Below, piece by piece: positions 32,935-41,669 of a stretch of 51,425 nt of DNA (within the stretch, counting starts at the first letter, position 1; each line of letters opens with the position of its first letter). Origin of the DNA: Limnohabitans sp. (GTDB taxonomy: Bacteria; Pseudomonadota; Gammaproteobacteria; Burkholderiales; Burkholderiaceae_C); assembly GCF_030158565.1 (NCBI RefSeq), contig NZ_JAOASQ010000037.1, forward strand, positions 1 through 51,425. The letters are read 5' to 3'. The translations under genes were made by a program, and so were the position numbers. A model generated the notes under the pieces. The model was not told the origin of the DNA. It was given only the letters and a program-made list of their open reading frames with translations, and searched no databases.

Positions 32935-34212
32935 ATGCAAGCGTTCGGCGGGGCGCTCAAACGCTCATGGCGCCTGTGCTTGCTCAGCTTGAGTTTCATG
33001 GCCGCCAGCGCCCAGGCGCAGGAGCTGGTGATCGAAAGCTGGCGCAAAGACGATCAGATTTTTTGGGACAAAGTATTGATCCCGGCTTTTCAGAGAAAGC
33101 ACCCGGGCATTCGGCTGAAATTTGCCCCCGAAGAAGCGCTCAGCTACGACCCGCGTCTGGATGCCCGACTGTCCACCCGACGTGCGGGCGATCTGGTGTT
33201 TTGTCGCCCTTTTGACGGCGGCATGCGCTTGAATGCCAAGGGTTACTTGCAAGCCCTGACAGAGCCCCAACTTCAAAATTTCGATCAAAACGCCCGCCGC
33301 GCATGGACTTCGGACGATGGCAAAACAACGTATTGCATGCCGGTGGCCTATGTGATCCACGGCATCCTCTACAACAAACAAATCTTCAAAGACCTGCAGC
33401 TGGAGCCACCCAACACCGTTGCGGAGTGGATGACCTTGCTCCAAAAAGTGTCTGCCGCAGGCAAAGTCACCCCATTGGCCTTGGGCACTGCAGACATGTG
33501 GGAAACAAACCAGGTGATCTTCACGGGCTTGGGGCCGAACTTCTGGGAAGGTGAAAAATCACGGCTGGCATTGATTCAGGGCCGCAAGAAATTCACCGAT
33601 CCGGAATTCATCAGGGCATGGCGCATGATGGGCCAACTCAAGCCCTACATGCACGCCAAACAAAGTGAGATGTCCAACAGCGACATCCAGATCCTGTTTG
33701 CCACGGGCTTGGCGGCCGTCTACCCCACAGGCTCATGGGACATCGACTTCCTGCGCAACACCAGCTTCGCCTACAAAAAGAAAATTGACATGGGCGTCTT
33801 CAAGCCCCCTGTGGAGGCTGTGGGTCAACGCTGTCATCTGTCGGTGCACCCAGACTTTGGGATCGGCATCAACAAAAGCACCAAACACCCCGAAGCGGCC
33901 AAACTGTTCATCGACTGGTTGGCCTCTGCGGAATTCGCCCAGTTATTGACGGACACGCTGAGTGGCTTCTTTTCCTTGTCCAAACACAAGGTCGTGGTCA
34001 ATGATCCCTTGAGCCAGGAGATGCTGGATTGGCGCAAAAGCTGCGACGACACCATCCGATTGAACGCCGAAAAACTCAACCGGGTCTGGCCCTCATTGGA
34101 AGAAGAACTCTGGTACGTCAACGTGAAAGTCATCAATGGAGAGATGAGCGCTGAGCAGGCCGCAGAGCACATCCAGCGGATTCACGAAAAGAACGCGTAT
34201 CTGAAAAAGTGA
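32935..34212 (+). CDS. Family 1 extracellular solute-binding protein, orphan
   Basis: A periplasmic binding protein of about 425 residues with a signal peptide (LCLLSLSFMAASAQA before QELVIES). The SBP family 1 fold is shown by SWRKDDQIFWDKVLIPAFQR, LFATGLAAVYPTGSWDIDFL and KHPEAAKLFIDWLAS. Such proteins bring sugars or other solutes to ABC permeases, but no permease or ATPase gene lies beside it. I use the ATG at 32935 next to the signal peptide; a TTG at 32902 would add 11 residues. Neither has a good ribosome site. A strong terminator follows. Confidence 0.82.
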   Translation: MQAFGGALKRSWRLCLLSLSFMAASAQAQELVIESWRKDDQIFWDKVLIPAFQRKHPGIRLKFAPEEALSYDPRLDARLSTRRAGDLVFCRPFDGGMRLNAKGYLQALTEPQLQNFDQNARRAWTSDDGKTTYCMPVAYVIHGILYNKQIFKDLQLEPPNTVAEWMTLLQKVSAAGKVTPLALGTADMWETNQVIFTGLGPNFWEGEKSRLALIQGRKKFTDPEFIRAWRMMGQLKPYMHAKQSEMSNSDIQILFATGLAAVYPTGSWDIDFLRNTSFAYKKKIDMGVFKPPVEAVGQRCHLSVHPDFGIGINKSTKHPEAAKLFIDWLASAEFAQLLTDTLSGFFSLSKHKVVVNDPLSQEMLDWRKSCDDTIRLNAEKLNRVWPSLEEELWYVNVKVINGEMSAEQAAEHIQRIHEKNAYLKK

Positions 34213-34226
34213 CCGCACTTGTTCCC

Positions 34227-34258
34227 ACAAAAAAGACCGCCGAGGCGGTCTTTTTTGT
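34227..34258 (+). terminator. Bidirectional rho-independent terminator
   Basis: AAAAAAGACCGCC-GAG-GGCGGTC-type stem with T-runs on both strands, between the solute-binding gene and the convergent malonyl-CoA synthetase gene. Confidence 0.93.
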
Positions 34259-34272
34259 GGCGCTTGCAGATC

Positions 34273-35835
34273 TCAGATGAACAAGCCCCTGTACTGATCG
34301 CGTAGCAAGTTTTTTTGCACCTTGCTCATGGTGTTGCGCGGCAGCTCCGTCACCACAAAGCATTTCTTGGGGATCTTGAAATTGGCCAGCTTGGCTTTCA
34401 GCTCGGCGATGATGGCATCGGGCTGCACAGCAGCGCCTGGCTTGGCGATCACCACGGCCACCCCCACTTCACCAAAATCCGGATGCGGCACGCCCACCAC
34501 GGCGCTTTCGGCCACGCCCTTCATCTCGTTGATGTAGCCCTCGATCTCGGCGGGGTACACGTTGTAGCCACCGCTGATGATCAGGTCCTTGCTGCGACCC
34601 ACGATGGTGACATAACCTCGCTCATCGACCTTGCCCACGTCACCGGTCTTGAAGTACCCATCGGCTGTGAATTCTTCGGCCGTTTTTTCGGGCATGCGCC
34701 AATAGCCTTTGAACACATTGGGGCCTTTGACCTGGATGCCACCGATCTCCCCCACCGGCAAATCCAGACCATCGTCGCCGCGCACGCGCAGCGAAACATC
34801 CGGCAAAGGAAAGCCCACCGTGCCGCCTCGGCGCTCGGACTGCTGTCCATAGCGTTTGTCTGCCGCGTAGGGGTTGGACGTCAGCATGGCGGTCTCGCTC
34901 ATGCCGTAGCGCTCCAAAATGGTGTGGCCCGTGCGCGCTTGCCATTCGGTGAAGGTCTCGATCAGCAAGGGGGCAGAGCCCGCAATGAACAAACGCATGT
35001 TCTTGACCGCCGCCTTGTTGAGGCTGGGCTCGGCCAGCATGCGCACATACAGCGTGGGCACGCCCATGAACACAGAGGCCTTGGCCATGTGCGCGATGGC
35101 GCGCTTGGGATCGAACTTGGCCATCCAGATCATCTTGCTGCCGTTGATCAGCGCACCGTGGATGGCCACAAACAAGCCATGCACATGGAAGATCGGCAAA
35201 GCGTGGATCAGCACGTCCCCATGGCCATCAGGTCCTCCGGTCGTCTTCCAGCCCCAGTAGTCTTTGAGCGTCAGCGCGTTGCTCAGCATGTTGCCGTGCG
35301 TGAGCATGGCGCCTTTGCTGCGGCCGGTGGTGCCGCTGGTGTAAAGGATGGCGGCCAGGTCATCGGCTTTTCGGCTGACGGTCTTGTGCTGATCGCTGTG
35401 GTGCGCCGCACGGTCGAGCAAGCTGCCGGTTCGGTCGTCGTTCAAAGTGAAGACATGCTGCGTGCCCGCCTTGAAAGCGATCTTGCTGACCCAACCGAAA
35501 TTGGCACCACTGCAGACCACCACGGCGGGCTCGGCATTGCCGATGAAGTACTCGATCTCGGCGCTTTGATAAGCCGTGTTCAATGGCAAGAACACATAAC
35601 CCGCCCGCAAGGTGGCCAGGTAAAGCATCATCGCTTCAACCGATTTTTCGACCTGCACCGCCACGCGACTGCCTTCGGGTAAATCGAGCGACTTCAGCAA
35701 ATTGGCCATCATGGCGGTGGCACGCTCCAAGTCGGCCCAGCTGTAGCGAAGGCCTTCATCGGTCTCTACGGCGGTCGCCTGGAGGTCAGAGGGAAATGCG
35801 GCACGCAGTGCCGAAAACAAATTGTGTGAGCTCAT
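34273..35835 (-). CDS. matB: Malonyl-CoA synthetase (MatB-like)
   Basis: A 520-residue acyl-CoA synthetase of the AMP-forming family: P-loop YTSGTTGRSKGAMLTHGN, TLYVRMLAEP, ERYGMSETAMLTSNPY, the adenylate motif YFKTGDVGKVDERGY and the catalytic Lys region near the C-terminus (PRNTMSKVQKNLLR). The sequence is of the MatB type, and malonyl-CoA decarboxylase two genes upstream supports malonate as substrate. It would make malonyl-CoA from malonate, CoA and ATP in the cytosol. It is last in the matR-matA-SBP-matB transcript. Confidence 0.92.
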   Translation of the reverse strand: MSSHNLFSALRAAFPSDLQATAVETDEGLRYSWADLERATAMMANLLKSLDLPEGSRVAVQVEKSVEAMMLYLATLRAGYVFLPLNTAYQSAEIEYFIGNAEPAVVVCSGANFGWVSKIAFKAGTQHVFTLNDDRTGSLLDRAAHHSDQHKTVSRKADDLAAILYTSGTTGRSKGAMLTHGNMLSNALTLKDYWGWKTTGGPDGHGDVLIHALPIFHVHGLFVAIHGALINGSKMIWMAKFDPKRAIAHMAKASVFMGVPTLYVRMLAEPSLNKAAVKNMRLFIAGSAPLLIETFTEWQARTGHTILERYGMSETAMLTSNPYAADKRYGQQSERRGGTVGFPLPDVSLRVRGDDGLDLPVGEIGGIQVKGPNVFKGYWRMPEKTAEEFTADGYFKTGDVGKVDERGYVTIVGRSKDLIISGGYNVYPAEIEGYINEMKGVAESAVVGVPHPDFGEVGVAVVIAKPGAAVQPDAIIAELKAKLANFKIPKKCFVVTELPRNTMSKVQKNLLRDQYRGLFI

Positions 35836-35896
35836 GGATGGTGTGCAAATATGAAGAAAAAGCCCCGATCAAAGGGCCTTTGAAACCCTTGAAAAA

Positions 35897-36892
35897 TCAA
35901 TCCAGCTTGGCACCAGAGGCCTTGACCACTTGTGACCACTTGGCCAATTCTTTCTTGATGAAGCCATCGAATTGCGCACCCGTCAGGTTGGGAAACTCAG
36001 CGCCCTGCCCGGTCCACACGGCCTTGGCTTCGTCAGCCATGCACGCACGGCGCACCTCTTCAATCATGCGGGTCTGCGCATCGGCAGGCGTCCCCTTGGG
36101 GGCCCAGATGCCATACCAGGTGGACACGGTGTAGTCGGGCAGACCCAACTCGGCGGAACACGGCACGTCAGGGAAAGCGGCATTGCGCTTGCTGCCCGAC
36201 ACCATCAAGGCCTTGATGCGACCGCCCTTGATGTGCGCCGCCGAAGACCCCAAACCATCGAACATCATGTCCACGTTGCCCGCGATCAGGTCTTGCAATG
36301 CAGGGCCTGCACCACGGTAAGGGATGTGGGTGATGAAGGTCTTGCTTTGAAGCTTGAACAACTCGCCTGCCAAATGGTGAGAGGTGCCACCACCGGCCGA
36401 GCCATAGTTGAAGCGGCCAGGGTTCTTCTTGACTTCGTCCAAAAAGGCTTTGAAGTCGGCACCTTGAAACTTCTTGGGATTGACCACCAGCACCTGCGGC
36501 ACATTGGCCACCAGGATCAGTGGCACCAGATCGCGCTCCAGGTCATAGTCAAGCTTGGGATACATGAAAGGCGCAATGGTGTGGTGCACCGCGCCCATGA
36601 AATAGCTGTAGCCATCGGGCGTACTCTTGGCTGCAACCCCGGCGCCCAAAGTACCGCCCGCGCCGCCCCGGTTGTCAACGATGAGTTGCTTACCCGTCAA
36701 TTTGGAAAACTGCGCAGACATGGGCCGCGCAAAAGCGTCTGTTCCACCGCCAGCAGGAAAAGGCACGATCAAGGTCACGGGCTTGGCAGGCCAGGCGCTT
36801 TGGGCCTGTGCAACACCCGCCCCGGTGGCCGCGATCGAAGCGGCGTATTTGAGAACGCCGCGGCGATCCGTTTGGAAATTGAATGCTGTCAT
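35897..36892 (-). CDS. Bug-family (tripartite tricarboxylate transporter) solute-binding protein
   Basis: A 331-residue periplasmic binding protein of the Bug/TctC family: WPAKPVTLIVPFPAGGGTDAFAR, QLIVDNRGGAGGTLGAGVAA, LVPLILVANVPQVLVV and FNYGSAGGGTSHHLAGELF. The leader TDRRGVLKYAASIAATGAGVAQA carries a twin-arginine-like motif, so Tat export is possible. An AGAGGAG site precedes the ATG at 36892. No TctA or TctB membrane genes are adjacent. Its place between matA and matB suggests malonate or a related dicarboxylate as ligand, an inference. Confidence 0.88.
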   Translation of the reverse strand: MTAFNFQTDRRGVLKYAASIAATGAGVAQAQSAWPAKPVTLIVPFPAGGGTDAFARPMSAQFSKLTGKQLIVDNRGGAGGTLGAGVAAKSTPDGYSYFMGAVHHTIAPFMYPKLDYDLERDLVPLILVANVPQVLVVNPKKFQGADFKAFLDEVKKNPGRFNYGSAGGGTSHHLAGELFKLQSKTFITHIPYRGAGPALQDLIAGNVDMMFDGLGSSAAHIKGGRIKALMVSGSKRNAAFPDVPCSAELGLPDYTVSTWYGIWAPKGTPADAQTRMIEEVRRACMADEAKAVWTGQGAEFPNLTGAQFDGFIKKELAKWSQVVKASGAKLD

Positions 36893-36939
36893 GGTTGTCT
36901 CCTCTTTGATGAATATCTGCCATAGAAAAAATGACGGAA

Positions 36940-38418
36940 CTAAAAATACAAACGCGCCACGTCGTCCGAAACCGGCACATGGCCTTTTGCCAAGCCTAAG
37001 CGATAGCGATCGAGCTTGCGCAAGTCGTACAGGTAATTGACCATCAAGCCAAAAGATTGTTTGACGCCTTTGCCAGACATGTCGGCCGCCCAATGGATGT
37101 GCTCCACGCGCGCGCCATTGCCCAAATGGAAACGCGCAACAGGATCGGCCGGCCGTTCCTCGATCAGCTCTTTGCCCAGGTAATGCGCCGCGCAGCCCAA
37201 AAGCCATTGACGCAAGACCGACTTTTCCGGCAAAGTGGGCATCAGATCCAGCGCCGACAACACATGCTCGGCCGATGCAGGCTCAAACCCCACGGCACGG
37301 CCCAACTGGGATTTCAATTTTTCTGGCGTGGCCTCCAGCATGCGGCTGGCGTTTTTGTTGAGCCAGCCACGGAAACCCGGAATGGGCGACAAGGTGGCAA
37401 AAGTCTTGAGCTTGGGGAAATCCGAGCGCAGCGTCTCGACCACACGCTTGATCAGGGAATCCCCGAAACTCACCCCTTTGAGACCGGGCTGCGTGTTGCT
37501 GATGGAGTAAAAAATCGCGGTCGTGGCTTTGCTCAAATCCACGGCCTCAGCCGACTCGTCCAACAAAGGACTGATGCTGCTGGCGATCTCGTTCATGAAC
37601 GCCACTTCCACAAAAATCAGCGGTTCATCGGGCAAACGCGGATGGAAAAAGCCGTAGCAACGGCGGTCCGAATCCAGCCTGTTTTTCACATCGCCCCAGC
37701 TCTTGATGTCGTGCACCGCTTCGTACTTGATCAGTTTCTCCACCAAGCTGGCGGGCGAATCCCAGCTGATGCGGCGCAACTCCAGAAAGGCGACGTCGAA
37801 CCAGGTGGTGAACAGGTTCTCCAACTCGGCTTCCAAGGCCAGCAATCGCTTGTTCGATTTGAGCGCGGGCATCAAGTCCTGGCGTAAATCCACCAGAAAA
37901 CGCATGCCCTCCGGGAACACCGCAAAACGTTGCAACAAGCGCGTGCGGGGCGACACCAAGGCCTTGCGCATGCGGATTTCGGCAACCCCTTCATCGGGCG
38001 TGCCCACAGCCAGCTCGTATTGCTCACGGGCTGCCCTGACCTTGGTCGCATCGGGTGCAAATTGTTCACTCATCAGCAACCAACAGTCCTGTCGCTGCTC
38101 AGGCGTGGCTTTGCTGTACCACTGGGCCACCCCCCTGGCCCGCTTGCCACCTTCCACCTCGCTCACGCTGGGGTCCACGATGGCTTGTAATTCGGTCAGG
38201 GTGCGCCGCAAAACACGCGGCGACAAGGCCTCTTCTTTTTGACGCAAAGTGGCGTTGAGGCGTTCTCGTGAAGAGCGCGCTGGAGGCCCTTTGTCAGCCG
38301 CGGCTTTGGCCGCTCTCACCTCCTGCTGGACATCTGGCACAACAGGCTGCTTGCTTTCTCGCTTGCCCGCAGGCAACCAACCTGCCACCGTGCGTCCAAT
38401 CCATTCCGAAGTGCTCAT
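36940..38418 (-). CDS. matA: Malonyl-CoA decarboxylase (MatA)
   Basis: A 492-residue malonyl-CoA decarboxylase releasing acetyl-CoA and CO2. Conserved segments are RRISWDSPASLVEKLIKYEAVH, RCYGFFHPRLPDEPLIFVEVAF, FYSISNTQPGLKGVSFGDSL, LKTFATLSPIPGFRGWL and PVARFHLGNGARVEHIHWAAD, the last holding the catalytic His region. The ATG at 38418 overlaps the regulator stop by four bases; the open frame upstream is antisense noise. Together with MatB it converts malonate to acetyl-CoA. Confidence 0.95.
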   Translation of the reverse strand: MSTSEWIGRTVAGWLPAGKRESKQPVVPDVQQEVRAAKAAADKGPPARSSRERLNATLRQKEEALSPRVLRRTLTELQAIVDPSVSEVEGGKRARGVAQWYSKATPEQRQDCWLLMSEQFAPDATKVRAAREQYELAVGTPDEGVAEIRMRKALVSPRTRLLQRFAVFPEGMRFLVDLRQDLMPALKSNKRLLALEAELENLFTTWFDVAFLELRRISWDSPASLVEKLIKYEAVHDIKSWGDVKNRLDSDRRCYGFFHPRLPDEPLIFVEVAFMNEIASSISPLLDESAEAVDLSKATTAIFYSISNTQPGLKGVSFGDSLIKRVVETLRSDFPKLKTFATLSPIPGFRGWLNKNASRMLEATPEKLKSQLGRAVGFEPASAEHVLSALDLMPTLPEKSVLRQWLLGCAAHYLGKELIEERPADPVARFHLGNGARVEHIHWAADMSGKGVKQSFGLMVNYLYDLRKLDRYRLGLAKGHVPVSDDVARLYF

Positions 38419-39119
38419 GTGGGAACCCCAAGCTTGTCGTGTTCTGTGTTCACCGTGGCAATGCGGCTTTTGTTCTGGCGTGCGAGCTGCCGCAAGGCCT
38501 CGCGCTGCCGGGTCAGGTGTGTGCGCATGGCTGCCTCCGCGCCTTCGGCGTCGCGTGCTTTGAGGGCCGCGAAAATCGCCATGTGCTCGGCCAGAGACTG
38601 CGTCAAACGCCCCGGTGCCTTGAGTTGCTGCAAACGTGCGAGCTTGAGGATCTTGCGCAGATCCCCAATGACCTGCGCCAACCACTTGTTGCCCGCAATG
38701 GCGATGATGGCTTCATGGATGGCGAAATTGGCAGCGTAATAGTCGGGGATGCGGCCTTGCGCTGCGCTGTCTTCCAACTGCCGGTGCAGGCCCTCCAAAG
38801 CCAGGATGTCCGCATCACTGGCTTGCAAAGCCGCCTCGTAAGCACAACGCCCCTCCAACAAGGCGATGACTGGAAAGATATCGTCCAGATCTTGCTCTGT
38901 GACCTCGTTGACAAAGCATCCACGGCGCGGCTCATGCCGGATGAGCCCCTCTGCGGTCAGTACTTTCAGCGCTTCGCGCAGCGGCGTGCGCGAAATGGCC
39001 AGTTGCTCGCACAAGCGGCTCTCGTCCACAAATGCACCGGGTGGCAAGACCCCCGCAAAAATCAAGTCGCGCAACTGCTGCGCCACCTGATCGTGCAATG
39101 AATTGATGTGTCCTGCCAT
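38415..39119 (-). CDS. matR: GntR family regulator (FadR/FCD subgroup), MatR-like
   Basis: A 234-residue regulator. The winged helix-turn-helix is LRDLIFAGVLPPGAFVDESR, then LAISRTPLREALKVLTAEGL, and the all-helical FCD domain (~80-220) includes FAIHEAIIAIAGN and LAEHMAIFAALKARD, with the Asp/His residues that bind metal and effector in this subgroup. It is the first gene of the malonate operon and overlaps matA. A perfect dyad at 39142-39161, upstream of its ATG, is its probable operator. The effector is probably malonate or malonyl-CoA by context. Confidence 0.9.
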   Translation of the reverse strand: MAGHINSLHDQVAQQLRDLIFAGVLPPGAFVDESRLCEQLAISRTPLREALKVLTAEGLIRHEPRRGCFVNEVTEQDLDDIFPVIALLEGRCAYEAALQASDADILALEGLHRQLEDSAAQGRIPDYYAANFAIHEAIIAIAGNKWLAQVIGDLRKILKLARLQQLKAPGRLTQSLAEHMAIFAALKARDAEGAEAAMRTHLTRQREALRQLARQNKSRIATVNTEHDKLGVPT

Positions 39120-39141
39120 GTCGCGACTTTGGATAATTTTC

Positions 39142-39161
39142 TGTAATTACAGCTAATTACA
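39142..39161. promoter_or_regulatory. Operator-like dyad between matR and the amidase gene
   Basis: TGTAATTA-CAGC-TAATTACA is a perfect inverted repeat with 8-base arms and a 4-base spacer, in an AT-rich spot. It lies 22 bases upstream of the matR ATG, between divergent genes, which is typical for FCD-GntR autoregulation. Confidence 0.8.
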
Positions 39162-39352
39162 ACGGAAGTCCATGCTCCTTGTCGATAGCCAGACGGCACC
39201 CAAAGATCCAGAAAAACCCTGACAAAGCCATCCACAACACACCGCTGTCTGGTGGCTTCTGCGGTTCACACACAGATCCCTGTGTGACAGCCACGGTTGG
39301 TTTCATCTTTCAAAATGTTCGTCACACCAGCGTCCCTATTGACCAGCCCCCC

Positions 39353-40804
39353 ATGACCGACATCACCGACATCACCGACATCACCGACTTCAATGCCAGC
39401 GAACTGTCTGAGCGCATCCACCAGGGAAAAATCTCCTGCACGGAGGTCATGCAGGCTTATCTGCAACGCATTGACAAGCTCAACCCACGCTACAACGCCA
39501 TCGTCAATCTGGCCCCTGCAGACACGTTGATGGCTCAAGCTCGACAGTGCGACAAGGAGCTGGCACAGAGCCAATCCCGAGGCTGGCTGCATGGCATCCC
39601 ACAAGCCATCAAAGACACAGGGCATGCGCTGGGCTTTCCCTCCACATTGGGCAGTCGGCTTTTGGCACAGCAAATGCCCCGGGCGGACAGCATCATGACC
39701 GCACGCATGAAAGCCGCTGGCGCCATCGTGATCGGCAAGACCAACATGCCCGAATTGGGCTTGGGCTCACACACCTTCAACGACTTGTTCGGTGCCACAC
39801 CCAACGCGTGGGACAGCAGCGTGAGTGCAGGCGGCAGCAGCGGCGGCGCGGCGGTGGCGCTGGCCCAACGCATGTTGCCTGTGGCCGATGGCTCGGACTT
39901 CATGGGCAGCCTGCGCAACCCGGCGGGCTGGAACCACCTGTTTGGCATGCGCCCTTCGCAAGGCCGGGTGCCTTACGGCCCGGGTGCCGATGTGTGGGTG
40001 GACCAACTGGGCACCGAAGGGCCCATGGCCCGCAGCGTGCAAGACCTGGCAAGGCTCCTGGCCACACAGTCGGGCCGCGACCGTCGTCAGCCGCTGTCAA
40101 TCAACGCTGCGCTGGACGTCTCGGACATCCAGTACACGCCAGATGCACTCCAGGGATTGCGGGTCGGATGGCTGGGAGATCTGGGCCGCCATCTGGCCAT
40201 GGAAGACGGTATCTTGAACGTCTGCGAAGATGCGTTGCGTGTGATGCAAAAAGCGGGAGCCCATGTGGAGTCGACCGCGCCGGGCTTTGACACAGAGGCT
40301 TTGTGGGCATGCTGGCTGGTCTGGCGCCGTGCGCTGGTGGGCCCCAAAGCCGCTGCGCTGATGCAACTGCCTGGCGCCCGTGAAACACTCAAACCTGAAG
40401 TGTTATGGGAATACGACAACTCGCTCACGCTGTCCTACATGGATTTCCAGCGGGCCAGCCAGCATCGCACCAGGTTCTACAACCAGCTGCTTCAGATGTT
40501 CGAGCGCTTCGATGTGCTGGCCCTGCCTGTGGCGCAAGCTTGGCCTTTTCCGCTGGAAGAACGCTGGCCGCAAAAAATCGGCGAACGCCCGATGGACACC
40601 TATCACCGCTGGATGGAGTGCACCATCTACGCCACCTTGGCGGGTTTGCCCGCGATCAGCCTGCCCGCTGGCTTTCACCCCACCCAGCCTTGGCCCATGG
40701 GTATCCAGCTGATTGGCAAGCCGCAAGGAGATGTGGCTTTGTTGCAGGTGGCAGCGGCCTACGAAGCCGTGCGCAGCGACTGGCTGCAACGCCGACCTTC
40801 TTGA
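39353..40804 (+). CDS. Amidase-signature enzyme, possible malonamidase
   Basis: A 483-residue amidase signature enzyme. The Ser-cisSer-Lys triad is visible as Lys87 (PQAIKDTGHA), cis-Ser162 (SAGGSSGGAA) and Ser186 (DFMGSLRNPAG); the 24-residue Ser spacing is normal for the family. The usual DTGGS preceding the nucleophile is DGSDFMGS here. The ATG at 39353 is followed by a 9-base repeat coding TDITDITDITD; the open frame upstream from 39179 crosses the operator region. Divergence from the malonate operon suggests hydrolysis of malonamate to malonate, as malonamidase does in Bradyrhizobium, but other amides are possible. Confidence 0.85.
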   Translation: MTDITDITDITDFNASELSERIHQGKISCTEVMQAYLQRIDKLNPRYNAIVNLAPADTLMAQARQCDKELAQSQSRGWLHGIPQAIKDTGHALGFPSTLGSRLLAQQMPRADSIMTARMKAAGAIVIGKTNMPELGLGSHTFNDLFGATPNAWDSSVSAGGSSGGAAVALAQRMLPVADGSDFMGSLRNPAGWNHLFGMRPSQGRVPYGPGADVWVDQLGTEGPMARSVQDLARLLATQSGRDRRQPLSINAALDVSDIQYTPDALQGLRVGWLGDLGRHLAMEDGILNVCEDALRVMQKAGAHVESTAPGFDTEALWACWLVWRRALVGPKAAALMQLPGARETLKPEVLWEYDNSLTLSYMDFQRASQHRTRFYNQLLQMFERFDVLALPVAQAWPFPLEERWPQKIGERPMDTYHRWMECTIYATLAGLPAISLPAGFHPTQPWPMGIQLIGKPQGDVALLQVAAAYEAVRSDWLQRRPS

Positions 40805-40805
40805 T

Positions 40806-41609
40806 TCAAGTCGCAGCGGCTCGTCGACCACACCAGAACCAGAAAGCTGCGCCCAAAACGATCATTGGCAGACACAGCCACTGCCCCATGCTCATGCCCA
40901 AGCTCAAGAGGCCCAGATGCGCATCGGGTTCACGGAAATACTCGGCCACGAAGCGGAACACGCCGTAACCGAACAGGAAAGCAAAGGCCACCTGCCCTTG
41001 CGCCCTAGGCTTGCGGGCGTACAGCCACAGCAGCACAAACAGCAAGACACCTTCCATCAGGAACTGGTAGATCTGCGAGGGATGACGGGGCAAATCACCC
41101 GTACCACGGAACAGCATGGCCCAAGGCAGGCTCGGGTCGGCGACGCGACCCCAGAGTTCGCCGTTGATGAAGTTGCCAATGCGCCCAGCGGCCAAGCCCG
41201 TGGGCACACAAGGCGCCACAAAGTCCATCACTTGCAAGAACGGCCGCTTGCGCGACCACGCAAACCAGACCATGGAGGCCATCACGCCCAGCATGCCGCC
41301 ATGAAAGCTCATGCCGCCTTGCCAGACCGCCAAAACTTCCAGCGGATGCGAGGCGTAATAGCCGGGTTTGTAAAACAGGCAATAACCGATGCGACCGCCC
41401 AGCACCACGCCGAGCACGCCCAGGAACAGGATGTCTTCTACATCCTGGCGCGTCCACTCGGACAAACGCGAGAACGGCAAGTGGTGCAGACGGCACGTGC
41501 CCAACCAGTAAAACAGCGCAAAAGCGGCCAGGTAGGTCAAGCCATACCAATGGACAGCCAAAGGGCCCAGTTGCAGGGCGACGGGATCGATTTGAGGGTG
41601 GATCAGCAT
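40806..41609 (-). CDS. lgt: Prolipoprotein diacylglyceryl transferase
   Basis: A 267-residue inner-membrane enzyme with about seven helices that adds diacylglycerol to the lipobox Cys of prolipoproteins. The signature [14 protein letters not shown] is present, as are the N-terminal [17 protein letters not shown] and the middle SFHGGMLGV with the essential His. The ATG at 41609 begins [10 protein letters not shown], typical of the family. It is convergent with the amidase, one base apart. Confidence 0.96.
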   Translation of the reverse strand: MLIHPQIDPVALQLGPLAVHWYGLTYLAAFALFYWLGTCRLHHLPFSRLSEWTRQDVEDILFLGVLGVVLGGRIGYCLFYKPGYYASHPLEVLAVWQGGMSFHGGMLGVMASMVWFAWSRKRPFLQVMDFVAPCVPTGLAAGRIGNFINGELWGRVADPSLPWAMLFRGTGDLPRHPSQIYQFLMEGVLLFVLLWLYARKPRAQGQVAFAFLFGYGVFRFVAEYFREPDAHLGLLSLGMSMGQWLCLPMIVLGAAFWFWCGRRAAAT

Positions 41610-41669
41610 GGGGAGCGATTGTGCCCGCAATGTGGGGCACGCATCAGCATGCTGTCCAACACAGTTGTA

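Noticed and set aside
39356..39392. Repeat of the 9-base unit GACATCACC near the amidase start, considered as a phase-variation switch.
   Set aside because: The unit is a multiple of three, so changes in copy number would only alter TDI residues and not shift the frame.
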